Below, in pieces: positions 1 through 6,096 of a stretch of DNA of 10,936 bases. Every line of letters starts with the position of its first letter. Positions within the stretch are counted from its first letter, which is position 1. The position numbers and the translations under genes were made by a program. The stretch comes from Acidobacteriota bacterium (lineage in GTDB: Bacteria > Acidobacteriota > Thermoanaerobaculia > Multivoradales > JAHEKO01): positions 1 through 10,936 of the forward strand of contig JAPUJD010000123.1 in NCBI GenBank assembly GCA_027296385.1, read 5' to 3'. Below the pieces are notes generated by a model. The model was not told the origin of the DNA. It did not search any database and saw nothing but the letters and a program-made list of their open reading frames with translations.

Positions 1-572
1 TCCTTGCGGGCGATCTTGTCGATCTCGTCGATGTAAATGATGCCGCGCTCTGTCTTTTCCTTGTCGTAGCCCGACGCTTGGAAGAGCTTGAGAATAATGT
101 TCTCGACGTCCTCGCCGACGTAGCCCGCTTCCGTGAGCGTGGTGGCGTCGGCGATCGTGAACGGCACTTGAAGAAAACGCGCCAGCGTTTGCGCCAGCAG
201 AGTCTTGCCCGTTCCAGTAGACCCGACCAGCAGGATGTTGCTCTTCGAGAGCTCCACCTCGTCGCGCTTGCGCCGGTCGAGAATGTCGGAGCGCCGGTAG
301 TGGTTGTAGACCGCCACCGCCAGCTTCTTCTTGGCACTTCCCTGACCGATCACGTACTGGGCCAGGAACTCGTCGATCTCCCGCGGCTTGGGAAGCGATG
401 TCTCTTGCTGCTGCTCGAGCAGCTTGTCCTCGGCAATGATGTCGAGGCAGATGTCGACGCACTCGTCACAGATGAAGACCGTGGGACCCGCGATCAGCTT
501 CTTGACCTCGCGCTGGTTCTTGTTGCAGAACGAGCAGCGCAGTGCGTCGTCGCCGGTCTCTTTCTTTGCCAT
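1..572 (-). CDS. clpX: ClpX, ATP-binding unfoldase subunit of ClpXP protease (N-terminal 190 residues; cut by window edge)
   Basis: ClpX is a hexameric AAA+ unfoldase that recognises tagged or damaged cytoplasmic proteins, unfolds them with ATP and feeds them into ClpP. Reading the minus strand from the ATG at 570-572 gives 190 codons open to the window edge. Residues 1-50 form the zinc-binding domain, with Cys13, Cys16, Cys35 and Cys38 as two CxxC pairs. The AAA+ domain follows: Walker A GSTGTGKT at 117-124, the family block TLTEAGYVGEDVE near 145-157, and Walker B IIYIDEID at 178-185 with Asp182 and Glu183. Walker A has Ser where GPTG is more usual; this should be tolerated. The start is supported by a GAGGAAG ribosome site a few bases upstream and by the usual MAKK-type N-terminus. 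It follows clpP after 187 nt on the same strand. Identification is certain; the C-terminal part, including the ClpP-docking loop, lies outside. Confidence 0.97.
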   Translation of the reverse strand, partial: MAKKETGDDALRCSFCNKNQREVKKLIAGPTVFICDECVDICLDIIAEDKLLEQQQETSLPKPREIDEFLAQYVIGQGSAKKKLAVAVYNHYRRSDILDRRKRDEVELSKSNILLVGSTGTGKTLLAQTLARFLQVPFTIADATTLTEAGYVGEDVENIILKLFQASGYDKEKTERGIIYIDEIDKIARK

Positions 573-709
573 CTCGTCTTCCTCGTGTTGTGGAACCGGG
601 GGGATCGAAAGCGGGTGCAACGGTGTCGAGCGCCTTGTCTTCCCCCTGCAAACAGTGGAACGGTCCGACCGCAAAGCGCTATTCCTTCGAGCGATCCGGA
701 ACCGCTTCG

Positions 710-718
710 AGTATACCA
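710..718 (-). promoter_or_regulatory. Possible extended -10 promoter for clpX
   Basis: On the minus strand this reads TGGTATACT, an extended -10 element (TGn followed by TATACT, 5 of 6 bases of the consensus). It lies in the clpP-clpX gap about 140 nt before the clpX start. No good -35 box sits 16-18 nt upstream, which is acceptable for extended -10 promoters. It could let clpX be expressed apart from clpP. This is motif reading only. Confidence 0.35.
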
Positions 719-730
719 AACAGCCCGCCA

Positions 731-744
731 GAGGCTTCGGCCTC
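731..744 (-). other. Small perfect hairpin just after clpP
   Basis: GAGGC and GCCTC flank a 4-nt loop. The minus-strand transcript would have a CGAA loop; the plus strand would read C(UUCG)G, a very stable tetraloop. It begins 15 nt past the clpP stop and no U-run follows, so it is not a standard intrinsic terminator. It may be a processing or mRNA-stability element between clpP and clpX. Confidence 0.4.
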
Positions 745-759
745 GCGCAGCAGTAGCTG

Positions 760-1359
760 TCAGTCGCCGTCGGACGCCGTCCGACGGTCCATCACACGAT
801 CGATGATCCCGTATTCGACCGCGTCGTGAGCGGCAAGGATCTTGTCGCGCTCGGTGTCGTCGTGGATCTCTTTCGGCGATTTGCCGGTGTGCTCGGCGAG
901 GATCTCGTCCATCCGGTTGCGCATGCGGGTCAGGTCCTTGGCGTGAATGTCGATGTCGGTCTGCTGGCCTTGCAGGCCGTAGAGCAGCGGCTGGTGGATC
1001 AACACCCGGCTGTTGGGCAGGGCGGCACGCTTGCCCGCAGCGCCACCGGCCAGGAGGAGCGCCGCCATCGACGCGGCTTGACCGACACACAGGGTGGCGA
1101 CGTCGGGCTTGATGTACTGCATCGTGTCGTAGATGGCCAGGCCGGCGGTGATCGAGCCGCCTGGGGAGTTGACGTAGAGCGAGATGTCGCGCTCCGGGTT
1201 CTCGGCCTCGAGAAAGAGCATCTGAGCGATGATCAGGTTGGAGACGTCATCGTCGATCGATCGTCCGAGAAAAACGATGTTGTCCTTGAGCAGGCGGCTG
1301 TAGATATCATAGGCCCGCTCGCCTCGGTTCGTTTGCTCCACCACCATCGGAATCAACAT
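760..1359 (-). CDS. clpP: ClpP, ATP-dependent Clp protease proteolytic subunit
   Basis: ClpP is the serine peptidase that forms a double heptameric ring and degrades proteins delivered by ClpX or ClpA/C in the cytoplasm. The 199-aa product has the full family length without a long propeptide. The catalytic triad is visible: Ser97 in GQAASMAA, His122 in LIHQPL and Asp172 in DTERD. The oligomerisation and substrate-groove block NSPGGSITAGLAIYDTM is at 64-80. The N-terminus (MLIPMVVEQTNRGERAYDIY) is typical and fixes the ATG start. The start lies 2 nt after the tig stop, and its GGAG ribosome site is formed by the codons for the last glutamates of trigger factor, which suggests translational coupling. 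clpX follows after a 187-nt gap. Confidence 0.98.
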   Translation of the reverse strand: MLIPMVVEQTNRGERAYDIYSRLLKDNIVFLGRSIDDDVSNLIIAQMLFLEAENPERDISLYVNSPGGSITAGLAIYDTMQYIKPDVATLCVGQAASMAALLLAGGAAGKRAALPNSRVLIHQPLLYGLQGQQTDIDIHAKDLTRMRNRMDEILAEHTGKSPKEIHDDTERDKILAAHDAVEYGIIDRVMDRRTASDGD

Positions 1360-1361
1360 GC

Positions 1362-2654
1362 CTACTCCTCTTCCACCGCCGTCAGGTCCGGCGACTCGAC
1401 GGGCCCATTATTGTCATCCCCGAGAAGGCGTTTCAAGGCCCCTTCGCGACGGAGCTGGGCTCGCAGTTCCGCCAGGCGCCCGTCACTATCGAAAGCCCGA
1501 CGCAGCTGCGCCGCCGACTTGCCCTGGGAACGAGCGAGCCTGGCCAGCGTGGCCTCGAAAACCTCCTCCGAAACCTCGAGCGCGAAGAGCTCGGCTACCG
1601 CATCGAGCAGCAGACGGGCATGCACCCGGGCTTCGGCCTGCGGGCGGACTTGGTCGCTGAGCTGCTGCCAATCGATATCGGCCTGTGACGGATCGACGCC
1701 TCGTGCACCGAGGCCATCGGCGTAGTCGGTGAGCATCTGGCGGATCTCGTTGTCGAGGACCCGCTTGGGCAGAGTCGTCGGGTTGCGCTCGCGCAGCTGG
1801 TCGAGCAGAGCCTGCTCGCGCATCCGCCGCGCCTCCAGAGCCTTGCCGGAGCCGATGCGTTTCGAGATGTCGGCTCGCAGCTTGTCGAGGGTCGAGAACT
1901 TTCCGATCTTCGCGGCCAACTCGTCGTCGAGCGGCAGCAGATCGCGCTCTTTGACCGCCGTCAAGTCGATCTGGAATTCCTGGATGTGGGTCTCGCCTTC
2001 ATGCTCATGACTGCGGCTGAAGGCCCCCGACTGCCCGCCCTTCTTGCCGGTGACCTCGAGCGTGAGCTCCTCCCAGACGTTCGGATCGCCAACCTCGAAG
2101 GTCACCGGCTGGGGGCCGTCGCTGCCGTCCGCTTCGACCTCGAGCAGGGTGGCCTCGACCAGATCGCCGTGGGCCGCGGAGCGCTCGGTTTCGACCCATG
2201 GCGCCACGCTCCGGCGCAAGTCCTCGAGCATGCGCTCGACCTCCTCGTCGGTGACCGCGGTCGGCGGCGACGGCAGATCGAAGCCCTCGAGATTGTCGAG
2301 CCCGAACTCGGGCCGGACCTCGACGGTCGCCTTGAAGACCAGCGCCTTGCCGGCCTCGTGGCTGACGTCGTCGACTGTCGGCGGCAGCAGCGCTTCGAGC
2401 TTCACCTCGGCTTCGGCCTGCCGCCAGTAGCGCGGCAGCAACCGATCCAGGACCTCCTGGTCGATGTCCTCGCCGAAGCGCTTGCGCACCATCTCCATCG
2501 GGACCTTGCCCTTGCGGAAACCGGGCAGCTTCGCTTGTTTGCGAAACTCGACCGCGATACGGACGGTCTCCGCTTCGACGGTGGCCGCAGGCACTTCCAC
2601 CTCGAGCTTCTTCTCACAGGGACCGGTCTCTTCGACCGAAAGGACGACACTCAT
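1362..2654 (-). CDS. tig: Trigger factor, ribosome-associated chaperone
   Basis: Trigger factor binds ribosomal protein L23 at the exit tunnel and shields nascent chains. The 430-aa product is full length. The N-terminal ribosome-binding domain (about 1-115) carries the signature GFRKGKVP at 45-52. The middle segment (about 155-240) sits where the FKBP-type PPIase domain belongs and ends in the usual VKERDLLPLDDELA hinge, but it lacks the normal Y.G..DG..F core and is probably not an active isomerase. The helical C-terminal chaperone domain (about 245-415) is followed by an acidic tail ending VEEE. An AGGA at 2668-2671 lies 13 nt before the ATG, rather far for a ribosome site, so expression may depend on other leader features. 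The gene starts 55 nt after tRNA-Leu and is followed 2 nt later by clpP: the common tRNA-Leu, tig, clpP, clpX order. Confidence 0.96.
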   Translation of the reverse strand: MSVVLSVEETGPCEKKLEVEVPAATVEAETVRIAVEFRKQAKLPGFRKGKVPMEMVRKRFGEDIDQEVLDRLLPRYWRQAEAEVKLEALLPPTVDDVSHEAGKALVFKATVEVRPEFGLDNLEGFDLPSPPTAVTDEEVERMLEDLRRSVAPWVETERSAAHGDLVEATLLEVEADGSDGPQPVTFEVGDPNVWEELTLEVTGKKGGQSGAFSRSHEHEGETHIQEFQIDLTAVKERDLLPLDDELAAKIGKFSTLDKLRADISKRIGSGKALEARRMREQALLDQLRERNPTTLPKRVLDNEIRQMLTDYADGLGARGVDPSQADIDWQQLSDQVRPQAEARVHARLLLDAVAELFALEVSEEVFEATLARLARSQGKSAAQLRRAFDSDGRLAELRAQLRREGALKRLLGDDNNGPVESPDLTAVEEE

Positions 2655-2709
2655 GGCTTCGGTCTTTTCCTGGGTTTGGCGGGGGTCGTGATGGGGATGG
2701 GCGCGACCA

Positions 2710-2796
2710 TGGTGCGAAAGGGGGGACTCGAACCCCCACCCCGATTACGGGACTAGATCCTAAGTCTAGCGCGTCTACCAATTCCGCCACTTTCGC
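2710..2796 (-). tRNA. tRNA-Leu (anticodon UAG), CCA encoded
   Basis: The minus strand folds as a class II tRNA. The 7-bp acceptor stem pairs GCGAAAG (5' end at 2796) with CTTTCGC (2714-2720). The anticodon stem CTAGA/TCTAG closes the loop CTTAGGA, with anticodon UAG at 2760-2762. A long variable arm (CCCG/CGGG type) and a T arm with GGGGG and GTTCGAG follow. Discriminator A is at 2713 and CCA is encoded at 2710-2712. It decodes CUN leucine codons. It lies 55 nt before tig on the same strand with no terminator between, so read-through into tig is likely. Confidence 0.96.
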
Positions 2797-2799
2797 AAG

Positions 2800-2862
2800 A
2801 ATCCTCAGGCGAGGTATTGCTTCAAGGTCGCTAGGGGCTCGGCGTGGCTTCAACTGAGGATT
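2800..2862 (-). repeat. 9-bp inverted repeat with internal 7-bp direct repeats, 5' of tRNA-Leu
   Basis: AATCCTCAG at 2800-2808 is the exact inverse complement of CTGAGGATT at 2854-2862, with 45 nt between. Inside are two copies of GCTTCAA (2819-2825 and 2847-2853), 28 nt apart. The outer arm ends 3 nt before the tRNA-Leu 5' end in the direction of transcription, so the arms could form a stem in the precursor leader or mark a protein-binding site. The rest of the 2797-3011 gap shows only a short dyad (TGGGTA at 2922-2927 with TACCCA at 2935-2940); I see no gene and no convincing promoter in it. Confidence 0.5.
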
Positions 2863-3011
2863 GGTCCACCCACCAAGCGCAGACTCTACTATGAAACAGC
2901 AGGCCGAACCTACCGATCCCGTGGGTACATCGGCTACCCAGCGAAACCCTGAAGAGAGCTGCGAACGGCCCTCCTGGCCAGCGTGCTCCTAGTCGTCGGG
3001 GCCCAACGTCG

Positions 3012-3042
3012 AAAAAAAGGCCGCCTCCTGAGAGGGCGGCCT
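3012..3042 (-). terminator. Intrinsic terminator of the tRNA-Lys unit
   Basis: On the minus strand an 8-bp GC-rich stem (AGGCCGCC at 3035-3042 pairing with GGCGGCCT at 3018-3025) closes a 9-nt loop and runs into seven consecutive Ts (3012-3018). It starts 11 nt after the CCA end of tRNA-Lys. The form is textbook for a rho-independent terminator and is oriented for that gene. Confidence 0.9.
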
Positions 3043-3053
3043 GAGTCCACAGA

Positions 3054-3129
3054 TGGTGAGCCGCCAGGGACTCGAACCCCGAACCCGCAGATTAAGAGTC
3101 TGCTGCTCTGCCAGTTGAGCTAGCGGCCC
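3054..3129 (-). tRNA. tRNA-Lys (anticodon CUU), CCA encoded
   Basis: The minus-strand cloverleaf is 76 nt including CCA. Acceptor GGGCCGC (5' end at 3129) pairs with GCGGCTC (3058-3064) with one G-U pair. The anticodon stem GCAGA/TCTGC closes the loop CTCTTAA, with anticodon CUU at 3094-3096. The T arm has GTTCGAG. Discriminator A is at 3057 and CCA at 3054-3056. It reads AAG, the favoured lysine codon in GC-rich genomes. It has its own promoter upstream and terminator downstream and is probably a single-gene transcription unit. Confidence 0.97.
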
Positions 3130-3131
3130 AA

Positions 3132-3145
3132 GGGGGACATCCCCC
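3132..3145 (-). other. Hairpin in the tRNA-Lys precursor leader
   Basis: Five G and five C residues flank a 4-nt loop (ATGT in the minus-strand RNA), making a perfect 5-bp GC stem. It lies between the predicted transcription start (about 3149) and the mature tRNA 5' end (3129), leaving two unpaired bases before the RNase P site. It may influence 5' processing. Confidence 0.45.
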
Positions 3146-3155
3146 GAAGCGCGAG

Positions 3156-3183
3156 ATTATACCCGCCTTGCGCCGCCCCTCAA
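3156..3183 (-). promoter_or_regulatory. Sigma-70 type promoter of tRNA-Lys
   Basis: The minus strand reads TTGAGG (3178-3183) as -35, a 16-nt GC-rich spacer and a perfect TATAAT (3156-3161) as -10. Shifting the -35 by one base (TTTGAG) gives a 17-nt spacer. Initiation would fall near 3149, about 20 nt before the tRNA. A perfect -10 in such GC-rich sequence directly upstream of a tRNA is strong support. Confidence 0.8.
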
Positions 3184-3205
3184 ACCCCTGCGCCGGCGGA
3201 TAGGC

Positions 3206-3985
3206 TCAGAGCAGGTGCTTGATCTCGGCGTTGCCAATCGAGCTGACCGCAGTGATCACCAGGGCCGCAGAGTCGGGCGCCACCTCGGGGACCTCCACGA
3301 CAAGCTGCAGCGTCCCCTCTGCATCTGTCGTGCCCTGCGCCAGGGTCACCGGCCCACCGGTCTTCGAGATCATTCTCACTGCGATCGCAGCCTCGCCGAT
3401 CGGCTTGCCCGAACGGTTCGCGTGCGTCCCAAGGTCGATCCTAGTCGTCGTGGCGCTGGCGAGCGCCGGACTCTCGTCCATCAGAAGCACGAGACTCTCT
3501 TCCTTGGCGACCGTCGAGAGGTAGTCGAAGATGACCTTATCCAGGGTCGGCGCCGGACCGGACTCGGCGGGCCGTTCGGCGGCGCTCTCCCGCTCGACCT
3601 TGGGCTCCTCGGCAGCGGCCGCCGCCTGATCGAAAAGCGTCTTGGCCTGCAGCCGCATGCGAGCCGTCACGATCTCGGAATCGTCCTGCCGCCTGGGCTG
3701 GCCGGGTGCCGGCGGCTCCGCGCCCTTCAACCCCTCGCCATCGAAGCGTCCCTCGCGGATCTGCTCGATCATCAGCCGGTGCTGACGCTCCATCAGCTTC
3801 GCGATCGCCGGCTTGTCCGCCCCCTCTTCCAGCAACTGTTTGTAGGTCATACGTTTGCGAGCGAGAATTTTCCCACCGACATAAATCAGGCTCTCGATCC
3901 AGGAGCTCGGTTCGCCCTTGTCCTCGGTTTGCACATGGAACACGTTGCCGCCGTGCTCGATGTCGTTGTTGAATCCAGTGATCAT
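3206..3985 (-). CDS. Conserved-looking hypothetical protein, two-domain, probably cytoplasmic (259 aa)
   Basis: I do not recognise a named family. The N-terminus (1-50) looks like a folded beta-rich module, with ITGFNNDIEHGGNVFHVQTE followed by SLIYVGGKILARKR. A helical stretch (about 48-80) and a Pro/Ala/Glu-rich, probably disordered linker (about 88-147) follow. The C-terminal 65 residues (about 195-259) have the hydrophobic alternation and TTDAEG turn of an Ig-like or carboxypeptidase-regulatory-like beta sandwich. There is no signal peptide or membrane helix. Similar N-termini occur, as far as I recall, in uncharacterised proteins of Acidobacteriota and deltaproteobacterial groups. The ATG at 3983-3985 has TAGGG about 7 nt upstream as a modest ribosome site. 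It is divergent from moaA, but nothing links the two functions. An overlapping 541-codon ORF on the same strand is a frame shadow. Confidence 0.85.
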   Translation of the reverse strand: MITGFNNDIEHGGNVFHVQTEDKGEPSSWIESLIYVGGKILARKRMTYKQLLEEGADKPAIAKLMERQHRLMIEQIREGRFDGEGLKGAEPPAPGQPRRQDDSEIVTARMRLQAKTLFDQAAAAAEEPKVERESAAERPAESGPAPTLDKVIFDYLSTVAKEESLVLLMDESPALASATTTRIDLGTHANRSGKPIGEAAIAVRMISKTGGPVTLAQGTTDAEGTLQLVVEVPEVAPDSAALVITAVSSIGNAEIKHLL

Positions 3986-4011
3986 CGTCAGCCCTACTCG
4001 GGACGCTGGAG

Positions 4012-4039
4012 TTTATGTCTTGCCACCACGCGTATACAA
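4012..4039 (-). promoter_or_regulatory. Candidate promoter for the 259-aa protein
   Basis: On the minus strand TTGTAT (4034-4039) as -35, a 16-nt spacer and CATAAA (4012-4017) as -10 place initiation near 4005, about 20 nt before the ATG. Matches to consensus are 3/6 and 4/6. It superimposes on the moaA candidate read the other way. Confidence 0.4.
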
Positions 4040-4040
4040 T
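4012..4040 (+). promoter_or_regulatory. Candidate promoter for moaA
   Basis: TTTATG (4012-4017) as -35, a 17-nt spacer and TACAAT (4035-4040, 5/6 to consensus) as -10. Initiation would be expected near 4047, only a few bases before the ATG at 4050, so a leaderless or nearly leaderless mRNA is possible. If translation instead starts at the TTG at 4020, the promoter must lie further upstream and this match is accidental. Confidence 0.4.
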
Positions 4041-4049
4041 GCCCTCGAC

Positions 4050-5099
4050 ATGCCAGAGCTCCATCAGATCGGCCAAGCCAGCTCCGAGCGCGACATCCCG
4101 GTGCCCCATAAGAACGGGTCGTCGCGGCTGGTCGATGCTTTCGGCCGCGAGCTCACCTATCTGCGCGTCTCGGTCACCGACCGCTGCAATCTGCGCTGTT
4201 CCTACTGCCTGCCCGAAGGCGCCGAGTTTCGTTTTGGCGACCGTGACTTCATGACAGCCGGACAGATCGAGACCCTGGTCGGCACCCTCGTCGATCTGGG
4301 AATCCGCAGCGTCCGGCTGACCGGCGGCGAACCCCTGGTGCGCAAGGACATCATCGAGATCGTGGGCCGGCTCCGTGCTCTCGATGGCATCCAAGACCTG
4401 GCGCTTTCGACCAACGGCACCGAGCTCTCCCGCCTGGCCGTGCCGCTGCGCGACGCCGGGATCGATCGTGTCAACGTCAGCATCGACACCCTCGACGGCG
4501 AGCGCTTCCATGAGATCACCCGGACCGGCGACCTCGAGAAGGTCTGGCAAGGCGTCGAGGCGGCGCTGGCGGCCGGCCTGGACCCGGTGAAGCTCAACTC
4601 GGTTCTGCTCGCCGACCATCGGCCGCGAGATATCGACCGTCTCGTCGACCTGACGCTGGATAGGCCTCTGGCCGTGCGCTTCATCGAGATGATGCCGACG
4701 GCGACTAACAAACACCTGCAGCAGGAACAGTTCCGCTCCTGCGACTGGGTGCGCGAGCGCGTCGAGTCGCGCTTTGGCGCCCTCGAGTCGGCCGACCCGC
4801 CGATCCGCACCGGCCCCGCCAAGAGCTTCCGTATTCCGGGAGCACGCGGCACGGTCGGCTTCATCACGCCGCTGTCCCACACCTTCTGCCACGACTGCAA
4901 CCGCCTGCGGCTGACCGCCCGCGGCGAGCTTCGCCTGTGCCTCTTTGCCGACCGCACTTATGCCCTGCGTCATCTGCTCACTGATCGGGCAGCCCTCGAA
5001 GCCGAGATCTTCCGTGTGTTGGCGGACAAGCCCGCCGAGCACATGTTGACCGAGGGCAACTACGGCAACCTGGCGAGCTTCATGGAGATCGGCGGGTAG
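4050..5099 (+). CDS. moaA: GTP 3',8-cyclase MoaA (molybdenum cofactor biosynthesis)
   Basis: MoaA is a cytoplasmic radical-SAM enzyme that, with MoaC, turns GTP into cyclic pyranopterin monophosphate, the first step of Moco synthesis. From the ATG at 4050 the product is 349 aa, slightly above the family norm. The SAM-cluster motif Cx3Cx2C is Cys46, Cys50 and Cys53 (DRCNLRCSYC). The SAM-contact GGE motif is TGGEPL at 91-96. The second [4Fe-4S] site that binds GTP has Cys280, Cys283 and Cys297. The conserved C-terminal Gly-Gly (MEIGG) is intact. The open frame extends to 3918, but that part overlaps the divergent gene and looks non-coding. No clear ribosome site precedes 4050; an in-frame TTG at 4020 has GGAG 8 nt upstream and is the alternative start, adding 10 residues. 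No other Moco gene is present, so moaA appears to stand alone. Confidence 0.95.
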   Translation: MPELHQIGQASSERDIPVPHKNGSSRLVDAFGRELTYLRVSVTDRCNLRCSYCLPEGAEFRFGDRDFMTAGQIETLVGTLVDLGIRSVRLTGGEPLVRKDIIEIVGRLRALDGIQDLALSTNGTELSRLAVPLRDAGIDRVNVSIDTLDGERFHEITRTGDLEKVWQGVEAALAAGLDPVKLNSVLLADHRPRDIDRLVDLTLDRPLAVRFIEMMPTATNKHLQQEQFRSCDWVRERVESRFGALESADPPIRTGPAKSFRIPGARGTVGFITPLSHTFCHDCNRLRLTARGELRLCLFADRTYALRHLLTDRAALEAEIFRVLADKPAEHMLTEGNYGNLASFMEIGG

Positions 5100-5117
5100 A
5101 AGCGACGAGCACTGGAG

Positions 5118-5144
5118 CCTTGGTCCACCCGACGCGGACCAGGG
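5118..5144 (+). terminator. Possible factor-assisted terminator hairpin after moaA
   Basis: CCTTGGTCC (5118-5126) pairs with GGACCAGGG (5136-5144) across a 9-nt loop, giving nine pairs including one G-U. It begins 19 nt after the moaA stop. No T-run follows, so it is not a canonical intrinsic terminator; it may protect the 3' end or act with Rho. Confidence 0.35.
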
Positions 5145-5192
5145 CGGCAAGCACACGCCCAAGAACGAGCCGCCAATAGAGTCGGTTCTGTG

Positions 5193-5230
5193 TTGCCCGC
5201 CTCATCAAGGCGTGAGAAAATAGCCTCACG
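5193..5230 (+). promoter_or_regulatory. Possible promoter with operator-like dyad for the acyl-CoA operon
   Basis: TTGCCC (5193-5198) as -35, a 17-nt spacer and GAAAAT (5216-5221, 4/6) as -10. A perfect dyad, CGTGAG (5211-5216) and CTCACG (5225-5230) around an 8-nt AT-rich centre, covers the -10. Such a placement is typical of a repressor site, and acyl-CoA operons are often controlled by TetR- or GntR-family repressors. No regulator gene is visible. A leader of about 75 nt would follow. Confidence 0.35.
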
Positions 5231-5302
5231 GCGATCCCTGCGGACACTCCGCGCCACCGCCTACCCCACAACGCAAACGAAATCCCCCTTCGGAGGTTCT
5301 CC

Positions 5303-6094
5303 ATGTCTGACCGCACGCTAGTCGAATACGAGGTTCGCGATCACGTCGCCTACCTGACGCTGACCGATCCACCCGCCAACACCTACACCCACGAGATGAT
5401 GCGCGACCTCGACGAGGGGATTCTCGAGGCGCGATTCGACAACGACGCGCATGTCATCGTGCTCACCGGCAAGGGAGAGAAGTTCTTCTGCGCCGGCGCC
5501 AATATCCAGATGCTCCAGGAAGCCGACCCGACCTTCAAGTACTACTTCTGTCTGCACGCCAACGAGACCCTGAACCGGCTCGAGCACACGCCGAAGCTGG
5601 TCATCGCGGCCCTCAACGGCCACACCGTTGGCGGCGGCCTGGAGATCGCGATGGCGGCCGATCTGCGCATCGCGCGCAAGGATGCCGGCAAGGTCGGCCT
5701 GCCCGAGATCAACCTCGGCGTGCTGCCCGGCACCGGCGGCACCCAGCGCATGGCGCGGATGCTGGGCAAGAGCAAGGCGATCGAGCTCATGGTGACTGCC
5801 CAGTTGATGTCGTTCGACGAGGCCAAGGACCTCGGCCTGGTCAACCAGGTCTTCGAAGACGAGGATTTCATGGGCCAGATCCACCAGTACGCTCGGCAGT
5901 TCTGCCTGCCGGGGAAGGCGGCCAAGGCCGCGGGTCGCATCAAGCGCGCAGTCCAGTCGGGCTGCGACCTGCCGTTCGAGAGCGGTCTGGCGATCGAGCG
6001 CGAGCTCCAGCAGTTGCTCTTCAACAGCCAGGACGCCAAAGAGGGCCTGGCGGCCTACGCCGAGAAGCGCAAACCCCAGTTCTCGGGTAACTGA
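5303..6094 (+). CDS. Enoyl-CoA hydratase, crotonase family (first of three)
   Basis: Crotonases add water to 2-enoyl-CoA thioesters to give 3-hydroxyacyl-CoA in beta-oxidation-like pathways. The 263-aa product is normal length. The first oxyanion-hole block is FFCAGANI at 61-68; the second is NGHTVGGGLEIAMAADLRIA at 105-124. Both catalytic glutamates of hydratases are present: Glu114 (GGGLE) and Glu135 (GLPEINLG), followed by the usual LPGTGGTQRM. This argues for true hydratase activity rather than an isomerase. The start has a strong GGAGG (5292-5296) 6 nt upstream. It is the first gene of a five-gene operon and its stop is 2 nt before the aldehyde dehydrogenase. The exact substrate cannot be read from the sequence. 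Confidence 0.93.
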   Translation: MSDRTLVEYEVRDHVAYLTLTDPPANTYTHEMMRDLDEGILEARFDNDAHVIVLTGKGEKFFCAGANIQMLQEADPTFKYYFCLHANETLNRLEHTPKLVIAALNGHTVGGGLEIAMAADLRIARKDAGKVGLPEINLGVLPGTGGTQRMARMLGKSKAIELMVTAQLMSFDEAKDLGLVNQVFEDEDFMGQIHQYARQFCLPGKAAKAAGRIKRAVQSGCDLPFESGLAIERELQQLLFNSQDAKEGLAAYAEKRKPQFSGN

Positions 6095-6096
6095 GC

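Noticed and set aside
826..1725. A 299-codon plus-strand ORF across clpP and tig
   Set aside because: It spans two certain genes in antisense and ends in Ser/Arg-rich nonsense; a codon-position artefact.
2614..2853. A 79-codon minus-strand ORF covering tRNA-Leu
   Set aside because: It reads through the tRNA gene and the tig leader; the bases are explained by the tRNA.
5120..5130. TTGGTCCACCC also occurs at 2861-2871, so a dispersed repeat was considered
   Set aside because: An 11-nt match is expected several times by chance in a window of this size and composition, and the flanks share nothing.
3537..5162. A 541-codon ORF on the minus strand opposite moaA
   Set aside because: It overlaps the 259-aa gene in another frame of the same strand and is antisense to a certain moaA; its translation is Arg/Gln/Ala-rich without motifs, as expected of shadow frames in GC-rich DNA.
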